Below are positions 25,706 to 32,477 of a DNA stretch of 64,000 bases, in pieces. This stretch comes from Paenibacillus sp. cl123 (GTDB lineage: Bacteria > Bacillota > Bacilli > Paenibacillales > NBRC-103111), in NCBI RefSeq assembly GCF_900101595.1, contig NZ_FMYY01000004.1:186001-250000 (forward strand). Direction: 5' to 3'. How positions within the stretch are numbered: the stretch's first letter is position 1; each line of letters starts with the position of its first letter. The notes beneath the pieces are model-generated. The model was not told where the DNA came from. It ran no database searches and saw nothing but the letters and a program-made list of their open reading frames with translations. Position numbers and translations under genes: made by a program.

Positions 25706-26416
25706 GTTATATAGCTCCGCCTGCCGAGTGGGACAAGTAGATAAAGGATCGGCATGCTCAGCCTAGGCCGCCGGAAGGGACATCTGTTCTTCAAGCCGGA
25801 GGACATTTGTTTGCTCAACCGGAGAGATTGGCGGCCGATAACACGGACTCGGTTCGCTGGCAGTTGCTTGATGCTTTAGCAGGCGGTTCCTGACTGCATG
25901 AACGAATGAAGGTTTGGCCCAAAAAGCCCCGGTCAGGGGCTTTTTTTGCGATGTTAGAAGTTAAGTTCGGCGAAGCGCCGCCTCGGCCTCCTGAAAAGCT
26001 TTCGGGCTGGCCGGCAACTTCCGCTGAAAACGCGGTTGCTTCGATGAGCTGCAACGGAAATCAGTGGCCCTCAGGTCCGGATATCGAGCGAATGCCACCT
26101 GTAACAGAACCGAGCGCTTCGTAGAATGCGAATAGATCCAATTTTAAATTTTACCCCTGTTGCACGTCTAAGGGGTGCTGAGTTTCGTAAGCATGGCAAA
26201 GTCCCGAGAAAAGCGGCTCTAAGGGCTTGTGAGTTCCGTTTGCTTTTCCCGCAGCACCGGCTTCTCGTTCATCTGTGCATAGGATGGCGATGATGTGAGT
26301 AAATGTGCATGGTGATCCGGAGGTGCCGCCACAGCTGTCTCATTTCTGCGGTGATGGGAGGGTGCCGCTGAACAAATGGATTGTAGGATGGTTATTTTCC
26401 GAGCCAAGCGGTGTTT
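25706..26416. other. 710-bp non-coding stretch after thrS
   Basis: Contains the terminator at 25921. Between 25730 and 25890 two overlapping frames stay open without start signals, and a small inverted repeat ACCCCT/AGGGGT lies at 26153-26176. No frame has a ribosome site or family resemblance. GC content falls toward the repeat array that follows. Confidence 0.5.
25921..25947 (+). terminator. terminator downstream of thrS
   Basis: AAAAAGCCCC (25921-25930), five-base loop, GGGGCTTTTTTT (25936-25947). A textbook terminator, about 215 bp after the thrS stop. Confidence 0.92.
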
Positions 26417-26593
26417 TGTGCGAAAAAACATATAACCGGTTATGTAAAAGCAGGAGCACGCTTGAATTTATGCGAAGAATCGTATAAAAGGCTTGAATAG
26501 ACGGCTGTAGGGCGATGTACTGTGCGAAAATTCGTACAAAGGTTATAATTATCTCGCGCGGGGATCAGGGTTTTACGGAAAATCATACAAATT
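26417..26593. repeat. four ~20-bp repeats at 52-bp spacing
   Basis: Copies begin at 26417, 26469, 26521 and 26572/3. The consensus is TRTGCGAAAATTCGTAYAAA, an imperfect dyad (TGTGCGAA..TTCGTACA). Copies 1-3 are exactly 52 bp apart; copy 4 has lost one base in its centre. The following ~10 bp are also weakly shared (GGYT.RWAW). The last copy ends 6 bp before the GGAGGTGG ribosome site of the next gene. Confidence 0.85.
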
Positions 26594-26611
26594 AATTTTG
26601 GAGGTGGAACG

Positions 26612-27565
26612 TTGAGTATCATTATATACCGCTATTACGAGCCGGGTGATGAAGGGGAGATCGTCAGCCTCTGGAATCGGTGTTTGAACCGCGATCCGGT
26701 GACCGAAACCAGATTCCGCCGGCTTGTTTTGCTGGACCCGAATTTCCAGGAGCAAGGCTTGCGGGTTGCCGAAGCCGAAGGCAGGCTTGTCGGTTGCTTC
26801 TACGCCGTCCGGCGGCGGCTGCCGATGAGCGGCACGGAGCTTGAAACGGACCGGGGCTGGTGTCCGTTCTTTTTCGTCGATCCGGCTTATCGCAGACAAG
26901 GCGTCGGCTCGCGGCTGCTGGCGGAAGCGGCCGGCTTTCTGCGGCAGGAGAAGCGCAAGAGGCTGATCTTCTCGGGCTATGCGCCCAATTACATTGTGCC
27001 GGGGATAGACCGGGAGGCGTACCCCGAAGCCGCCGCGTTTCTGGCGAAAACGGGCTTCGAGCGGCTGCATGCGTCCGTAGCGATGGATTACTCGATGGTC
27101 CAGCTGGAGATACCGGATGACGTCCGCCGATTGAAGGAGCAGAGGCAGCAGGAGGGCTATACGTTCCGGACCGCGCAGGACAGCGATATTGTCGAGCTGA
27201 TCCGGTTCGCTGCGGAATCGTTTAATCCGGATTGGGGTAGGGCCATTCGGGAAGGGCTGATGCAGCAGCTACAGCTGTCTCAGATCCTGGTCGCCCGGCA
27301 GTGCGGAAGATTGATCGGCTTTTGCCTGCATGGGAGCTATGAGGGCATTCGGGAGCGGTTCGGACCGTTCGGTGTTGATGAAAGCCAGCGCGGCAAAGGC
27401 ATCGGGAAAATATTACTCTATGACTGCCTCTGGCTGATGCGGTCGCAGGGCCTGCACCATGCCTGGTTTCTATGGACGGGAGAGCAGAGCGCAGCCGGAC
27501 AACTGTATCTGAAAGCAGGCTTCCGGATCACGCGGAGGTTCGAAACGTTAAGTCTTCCATTATAG
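26612..27565 (+). CDS. Tandem GNAT acetyltransferase
   Basis: A 317-residue protein with two GNAT domains. The first (about 5-160) has F-V-D-P-A-Y-R-R-Q-G-V-G-S-R-L-L and the second (about 175-310) has V-D-E-S-Q-R-G-K-G-I-G-K-I-L-L, both acetyl-CoA binding signatures. Double-GNAT proteins include mycothiol synthase-like enzymes, but bacilli use bacillithiol, so the substrate is open. The start is TTG at 26612 after GGAGGTGG. The repeat array forms its 5' region, and a terminator at 27567 follows at once. Confidence 0.9.
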   Translation: MSIIIYRYYEPGDEGEIVSLWNRCLNRDPVTETRFRRLVLLDPNFQEQGLRVAEAEGRLVGCFYAVRRRLPMSGTELETDRGWCPFFFVDPAYRRQGVGSRLLAEAAGFLRQEKRKRLIFSGYAPNYIVPGIDREAYPEAAAFLAKTGFERLHASVAMDYSMVQLEIPDDVRRLKEQRQQEGYTFRTAQDSDIVELIRFAAESFNPDWGRAIREGLMQQLQLSQILVARQCGRLIGFCLHGSYEGIRERFGPFGVDESQRGKGIGKILLYDCLWLMRSQGLHHAWFLWTGEQSAAGQLYLKAGFRITRRFETLSLPL

Positions 27566-27566
27566 A

Positions 27567-27594
27567 AACGATTCACTACTCAGTATCGTTTTTT
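27567..27594 (+). terminator. terminator of the tandem GNAT gene
   Basis: AACGAT (27567-27572) and ATCGTT (27585-27590) with an inner ACT/AGT pair, then a T run. Confidence 0.8.
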
Positions 27595-27738
27595 CGTTTC
27601 TTGACCGGCGATTGTTCCCCATTTGGCCTAGTCCGGTGCTGCTGCAGCCGATATGTGGGTAGCCATGTTGACGAGCGGATGGAGAGGGGGGAACAGGCGG
27701 ACCCCGGCGCAAAATGAATAGGTCCGGCGCCGGGATGC

Positions 27739-28344
27739 CTATGATTTTCCCCGCGAATAACCTCGCAGGAATACAGTAACCGCATAGATCGCTGCCAGCA
27801 GCACGACGGCGCACATCACATAGATGCCATACCGGTAGATCAGCATCCCTATGCGGGGGACATCTTGCCCGACGAACCGTCCGAGCACGAAGAAGATCAG
27901 GGTCCACACAAAACCTGTCGTATACGAGTAGCCGGCATATCTCCAAAAGCTCATCTTATTGATCCCGACAAGGTAAGGAACGACATGCCTGACAACGGGA
28001 AGGAAGTAGCTGAAGGACAGCGCTGCGTTCCCGTGTTTTTCGATTAATTGTTCGGATATCCGGAGATATTTGGTCATATTTTTCTTGCGCTGCAGCTTGC
28101 CCAGAACGGGCGCCCCGATATACCTGCCCAGGACATAGCCCAGGGACAACCCCGAGATAACCCCCAGATAAGTAAGCAGAAATGCCGGCACCGCATGCAG
28201 CAAGCCTGCTGAGGTTACAGCGCCCCCGGTCATCACGATAACTTCATCCGGAATGGGCATACCCACGATCCCAAGCCATAAGGAGAAAAATAAAGCCGCG
28301 TAGCCCAGATGCTCGATCCAATCCGTCAGTTGGCTGTAGTCCAT
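27739..28344 (-). CDS. DedA-family membrane protein
   Basis: A 201-residue DedA/SNARE-associated protein, a family of phospholipid flippases and proton-dependent membrane homeostasis proteins. It has the first-helix E-x-x-G-x-P-I-P-D-E signature (here G-M-P-I-P-D-E-V), a conserved G-x-x-x-G-Y-x-x-G-R segment, and F-x-x-x-V-R-H-V-V-P-Y-L-V-G. ATG 28344 follows AAGGGAT about 10 bp upstream; an 18-codon extension is not supported. It starts 7 bp after the methyltransferase stop and is surely co-transcribed with it. Confidence 0.9.
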   Translation of the reverse strand: MDYSQLTDWIEHLGYAALFFSLWLGIVGMPIPDEVIVMTGGAVTSAGLLHAVPAFLLTYLGVISGLSLGYVLGRYIGAPVLGKLQRKKNMTKYLRISEQLIEKHGNAALSFSYFLPVVRHVVPYLVGINKMSFWRYAGYSYTTGFVWTLIFFVLGRFVGQDVPRIGMLIYRYGIYVMCAVVLLAAIYAVTVFLRGYSRGKS

Positions 28345-28351
28345 CGGTCGG

Positions 28352-28921
28352 TCAATCCCTTCGCTTGCGGCAAGCGTATACAAAAGCCGGAGGCACATTC
28401 ATCAGCTCGAAGTGAATCGCTTCAATGTCGAAATACTGTGACAATTGCTCTTTCATCTGCAAGGAATATTGAAAGGCGATGAATTGTCCGTTCGGCTTCA
28501 GGGAAAGTACGATCTGCTCCAGCAGCTTATCCCGGACAGATTGGGAAAAGTTAAAATAAGGAAGGCCGCTGATGATACAGTCGAGCTGCTCCACGCCTTT
28601 GTCCCGAATCGCAGCGACCATCTCGGTGGCCTCCGCACAATGATGGTAATGAGGGTATTTCTTCATCAGACTGTTTCTTAGCTCAGCATCTTTCTCGAAC
28701 AAAAAAACACGGGAACGGCGGGTTGTAATCTGGGGGAAATAGCGGGTAATGGCTCCGGTGCCCGAACCGAGCTCGGCTATGTTGGTGGTCGCTCGGGTAT
28801 CCACCAGCTGTATCATGCGGTTGGCCAAAAATTTTGAGCTGGGGATCACGCTTCCGATTTGCTTGGGCGATTGAATAAATTTTTGCAGAAACAATAACTT
28901 GTTCTGAACAAAGGTATACAT
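28352..28921 (-). CDS. Phospholipid N-methyltransferase-like SAM methyltransferase
   Basis: A 189-residue class I methyltransferase. The SAM motif is I-A-E-L-G-S-G-T-G-A-I-T-R-Y, preceded by the Q-x-G-S-V-I-P-S-S-K-F-L-A motif that marks the PmtA/rRNA-dimethylase-like phospholipid methyltransferases. I-S-G-L-P-Y-F-N-F is the motif IV equivalent. Genes of this type often modify phosphatidylethanolamine or an unknown lipid. ATG 28921 follows GGGAGG at 9 bp. Coupling with DedA suggests a joint role in membrane lipids (inference). Confidence 0.85.
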   Translation of the reverse strand: MYTFVQNKLLFLQKFIQSPKQIGSVIPSSKFLANRMIQLVDTRATTNIAELGSGTGAITRYFPQITTRRSRVFLFEKDAELRNSLMKKYPHYHHCAEATEMVAAIRDKGVEQLDCIISGLPYFNFSQSVRDKLLEQIVLSLKPNGQFIAFQYSLQMKEQLSQYFDIEAIHFELMNVPPAFVYACRKRRD

Positions 28922-29363
28922 GGAAAGCAGCCTCCCAAGATTTGATTCATAGGTCCGATAGGTTCCATTCATGTATAACTATCATACGAGAGAATCTCAT
29001 TATTCAACACGCGCTTTGGTAGTGTTAAGGACTGGATCAAAGTCTTGCGGACAGCCTCGACTTAAGTCCAGTCTAGGCCGTTCTCAGCTTAAATAAGAAG
29101 GTGAGGACTCGGACAGGCAGGAGTGCCTATTCGGGTCGTGCTCTTATTATAGTTGCCGGCACAACGAATATGAAGGGGAAAAGATAAAAATAATAAAAAA
29201 TGGATAAAATTGTATTATTCCTGAATGATAGACTTCGACAGCTTCATTTCCTCCCCGTGTCCATCGGCATCGGTCTTGTTCCCGCTGCCGTTTTTCGTTA
29301 ATATATCTATTATTGATTTCCTTGCATCATAGATAAAGAGGCATAGGCGGTGGAAGGCTACAC
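28922..29363. other. 442-bp gap between divergent genes
   Basis: AT-rich in its distal part (around 29160-29220). No gene was found. It must hold the promoters of the 28921 operon (minus) and the 29364 gene (plus), but no consensus pair was evident. Confidence 0.45.
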
Positions 29364-31079
29364 ATGGAGCATGAATGGGACTGGGAAATCGTAGTAGAGG
29401 ATATAGCGGCGGCGGTCCTGCAATGGGCTGAACAGACCGCAGCCGCGAAAGATGCGGAAGCGATCGTGCGGCGAACATCGCTTCAGGCGGGCGTCTATGA
29501 TTTTATCCGGTTCGAGTACAGGCAGGGAAGTATAAACGTATTCTCCACGGATGACGACTTTACGTCGCCCGAGGTCTATTATAGAGGTGTGCCGCAGTCT
29601 AACCGGCTGACGGAGGAATTGCTGGAGCGCGAGCTGCTGCCGCGCTTGCGGACGAAGCTGGGGCGTAGGCTGGCCAGCTTGCAGCAGAGTCCCCTGCTGG
29701 ATTTTGAATTTACCGTCGCCGGAACGTTCTGGACCAGCGACGGAGCAGCCCGCCGCGTCCGGGTGCTGCATGCGGTGGAGCCGGCGAAAAAACAAAGGCT
29801 GCTGGAGCATATGGAAGCCTACATCCGGCAAGAGCTCCAGGCCGGGAAAAGTCCGACCGATGAGCTGGATACGTTCTTTCTGGCGAGGCATCTGGTGAAC
29901 ACGGAGCTATGTCCGCAGCTTGATGCCGAGAGAATTAAACGCATATGCGACCTCGTGATGGAGCTAAACAAGCCGAATAAAGAGAAGCTGGTTCATCATC
30001 GGCGGTATCTTATCCAGGCGTTGAAGCATTGGGTGGAGCACAGCTTCCTGCCGGCCTATTACGAGATCGAGGCGAAGGAATGGTACCGCAAGGAATACCA
30101 GCTCAAGCAGCGTGAAGAACAACAGCCGGACGAGAATGCGGTCGAGCTGCTGTTGTATACGGCTGTCCTCATTCTGAAGTATGAGCCTGCATACAGCAGG
30201 GGGACGGCACTTGGGTATCTGGACCGCGCCAAGGAGCTGGGCAGCGCCAAGGCTGCCCGGATTCTGAAGGAAGGGAGCGGGAGCTTGAAGGCCGAGGAAG
30301 TGAGCTTCCATAGCGAAAAGGTGATTTGTCAGGCGCATGATGTGTTCTCAACGATTACGATTAAGATCGTTCAAGAGTCTCCGGCAAGCTATGCCAAGGC
30401 ATTGGATTTTATCCTTCGCTTGCTGAACGGCGGCTTTCCGCGCAGCTTTCAGATCAAGCTCCGTTCGGCGAGCAAGCATTATTTGCCCATCAAAGGTCTC
30501 GCCAGAAGCCAAACCCACAGTTTCTTCGCCAACGCTCTCCAGTACCCGAGTCTGTACCCGAAGCTGGCGGCGTATGCGCGGGTAGCGATGGCGGAATACG
30601 AATGGTACGACGATGGCGCCGGGGACAAAAGCTGTATGCCGGGCAGCTACGCGGTATTTGGTCTTGGGCTGGCTGACCGGGCCTATTTTCCGCTTGTGCG
30701 GCAGTATATGGCGATGGTTGACCAGGAGCATCAGTCCGTCCAGGATCACTTCACATCGGCATGGCTCAAGACCTATGGCATCGAACCGGGAACGATCCCG
30801 ACACTCACGGCTTGCTTGCTGAGCTGTACGGATGCCTTCAGGCTGAAGGAACGGGCGGTGCTGGAGGCGGACGAGCATCTCCCGGCGCTCGTCCGCAGCC
30901 TGCGCAGGAAGGAGCCGTTCGAAGCCGGGCATCTGATCGATATTGTCTGGGGCGGACGGGATAAGCTGGAGGCGAAGGCGCGCAAAGAAAAGAGGAAGCC
31001 GAAGCAATCCCAGCTCCTTGCGCTGCTGAAGCTGGCCAAACACCCGGAAAGCCATACATGCCGGGAGGAATTCGCATAA
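29364..31079 (+). CDS. Large uncharacterised protein (DUF6138-like)
   Basis: A 571-residue soluble protein without signal peptide or membrane segments. It is rich in helices and aromatic residues, with a repeat-like middle: Y-L-D-R-A-K-E-L-G-S-A-K-A-A-R-I-L resembles a Sel1/TPR-type helical repeat. From memory it matches the DUF6138 family of Bacillota in length and overall pattern; not verified. ATG 29364 follows GGAAGG. The last codons overlap the start of an mntH remnant, suggesting that a deletion brought them together. Confidence 0.8.
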   Translation: MEHEWDWEIVVEDIAAAVLQWAEQTAAAKDAEAIVRRTSLQAGVYDFIRFEYRQGSINVFSTDDDFTSPEVYYRGVPQSNRLTEELLERELLPRLRTKLGRRLASLQQSPLLDFEFTVAGTFWTSDGAARRVRVLHAVEPAKKQRLLEHMEAYIRQELQAGKSPTDELDTFFLARHLVNTELCPQLDAERIKRICDLVMELNKPNKEKLVHHRRYLIQALKHWVEHSFLPAYYEIEAKEWYRKEYQLKQREEQQPDENAVELLLYTAVLILKYEPAYSRGTALGYLDRAKELGSAKAARILKEGSGSLKAEEVSFHSEKVICQAHDVFSTITIKIVQESPASYAKALDFILRLLNGGFPRSFQIKLRSASKHYLPIKGLARSQTHSFFANALQYPSLYPKLAAYARVAMAEYEWYDDGAGDKSCMPGSYAVFGLGLADRAYFPLVRQYMAMVDQEHQSVQDHFTSAWLKTYGIEPGTIPTLTACLLSCTDAFRLKERAVLEADEHLPALVRSLRRKEPFEAGHLIDIVWGGRDKLEAKARKEKRKPKQSQLLALLKLAKHPESHTCREEFA

Positions 31080-31093
31080 CTCGACAAGACGCG

Positions 31094-31488
31094 GAATCCG
31101 TGCTGCGCGGAGAAACGAAAGGCTGGAAACGCGTGCTTCCTTTTCTGGGACCGGCCCGATCCGGGCAGCTTTGCGACCAAGCTGACAGCCGGCTCCCAGT
31201 ACGGCTACCTGCTGTATTCTCAATGGTTTCTTCGTGCTAAATTATAAGCCCGGCCTTAACTAAAGGCCGGGCTGCATGTTGTAAACTAGGGCTATGCAAT
31301 CCGGATGCGCTTTTGGAGAGCGTTAGAATCGCTATAGATGAAGAGCGATTAATTGCGGAGGCTAATCAAGGTCCAGCAGGTCCGTCATGGGCGGTCTCGT
31401 CAATCACCGGGCCACGACGATGCTCGGCTGGCTGATCGCCGGGTTTGTTATTGCGCTTAATCTGTTTCTGATCTATGACTTGTTCTAG
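31094..31488 (+). pseudogene. mntH (NRAMP manganese transporter) remnant
   Basis: Three pieces of an NRAMP transporter survive. The N-terminal A-E-S-V-L-R-G-E-T-K-G-W-K-R-V-L-P-F-L-G reads in one frame to about 31155. After a short deletion the next frame continues D-P-G-S-F-A-T-K-L-T-A-G-S-Q-Y-G-Y-L-L until a stop near 31245. The extreme C-terminus, 33 codons from 31387 to 31488 (M-G-G-L-V-N-H-R and L-N-L-F-L-I-Y-D-L-F), remains in frame. About 330 central residues are missing, so the gene is dead. Confidence 0.82.
31247..31273. terminator. hairpin inside the mntH remnant
   Basis: AGCCCGGCCTT (31247-31257) and AAGGCCGGGCT (31263-31273), five-base loop, weak U-tract. It may terminate the 29364 transcript. 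Confidence 0.65.
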
Positions 31489-31541
31489 CCGCAACAAATC
31501 ACCGTCCTGGCCGTCTGTATAGGGAAAAGGAAGGTGACCCC

Positions 31542-32093
31542 ATGAAAAGGCAATGGCTTTTTCTGTTGTTGATAGCGGCTCTGCTGATTCCGGCCTCGAA
31601 ATCCTGGGCGTTGTCATGTGCGCAGCTGCCTTCTGTCGCCGCCGCCTACGAGTCGTATGACGGCGTCATTTTGGCGCATGTCGAGAACGTCGCTCTGAAG
31701 AAGGACAGCAATCAGGTGCGGCTGACGGTAAACAAAAGCTTCAAGGGCGTCGATTCGGCGACTCTCATCGTCGGTGAGGACATCACCTGGGGTTCGTTAT
31801 GGGGGCCGAGCGAGCCGGGCGAGGATTACGTATTTTTCCTGCGGCAGAAAGACGGGCAATGGGAAAATCCGCTATGCGCTCCCACCAAGAAAGCCTCGGA
31901 GGCTTCCGAGGAGCTTGAGTTTCTGAAGGATAAAGAACTACCGCTGCCTGTCAAAGCTCCGGTCGAGGAGAAGCCGCTTATGCAGCTTATAGATGGGGAA
32001 GCTCCCCGCTCTGTCTGGAGCCGGGCGGCGGTTGTCTTGATAGCCGCCGGGCTGGGAGTCGGGATCATGCTCTACTTGAGGAAGAGGAAGTAA
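31542..32093 (+). CDS. Membrane-anchored secreted protein, NTR/TIMP-like
   Basis: A 183-residue protein with a signal peptide (cleavage likely after S-W-A), a C-terminal transmembrane helix (about 160-178) and a basic cytoplasmic tail (R-K-R-K). The mature part begins near a Cys and reads S-C-A-Q-L-P-S-V-A-A-A-Y-E-S-Y-D-G-V-I-L-A-H-V, then V-R-L-T-V-N-K-S-F-K-G-V and E-D-Y-V-F-F-L, the pattern of small OB-fold netrin/TIMP-like modules, with a second Cys near residue 107. ATG 31542 follows AAGGTGA. Function unknown; extracellular. Confidence 0.78.
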   Translation: MKRQWLFLLLIAALLIPASKSWALSCAQLPSVAAAYESYDGVILAHVENVALKKDSNQVRLTVNKSFKGVDSATLIVGEDITWGSLWGPSEPGEDYVFFLRQKDGQWENPLCAPTKKASEASEELEFLKDKELPLPVKAPVEEKPLMQLIDGEAPRSVWSRAAVVLIAAGLGVGIMLYLRKRK

Positions 32094-32477
32094 GCGGAAA
32101 TCAAGCCTGTTCCTACGATTGATTGGCTCATCATGAAGGCGGAGGCGGCAAAGGATCATCCTCGCGCCTTCATGAACAAGCCAAACCTCGCAACAGCCTA
32201 CTTGCCGGATTAAACTACCCCTCGATTAAAAATCCTATGCTTTCCCAACAACTCAGGACCGGGTGATAATCCGGGCTTGCCGTCCCGAAAGTTCGACAAA
32301 GCCTGACATCCGAGCCTAGCCAGATCATGCTCCGGGCATAATTTTTCCTTTCACTTGTCATTGTTTCAAAAATGGTTCAGAAATAGCCGATATAATAGAA
32401 ACGGAGACATTGGGCCTATGAATTATAGGCCTAATGGAATATGATAGAATAGCAGAACAACGAAGAGAGGGAAAGCC
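32094..32477. promoter_or_regulatory. 384-bp upstream region of the MHYT protein gene
   Basis: Contains the hairpin above, a perfect TATAAT at 32391-32396, an inverted repeat GGCCTAT/ATAGGCC at 32413-32431 (five-base loop) and a TATGAT at 32440-32445. No matching -35 was found for either. The inverted repeat lies just downstream of the first -10 and could be an operator. Confidence 0.5.
32131..32175 (+). terminator. hairpin after the TIMP-like gene
   Basis: TCATGAAGGCG (32131-32141) pairs with CGCCTTCATGA (32165-32175). The tail is not T-rich. Confidence 0.55.

Noticed and set aside
25730..25890. Open frames after thrS
   Set aside because: Two overlapping frames without start signals or similarity; treated as non-coding.
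26417..26593. CRISPR array
   Set aside because: Only four degenerate repeats, intervening sequences partly similar, no cas genes nearby, and the last copy merges with a gene's ribosome site.
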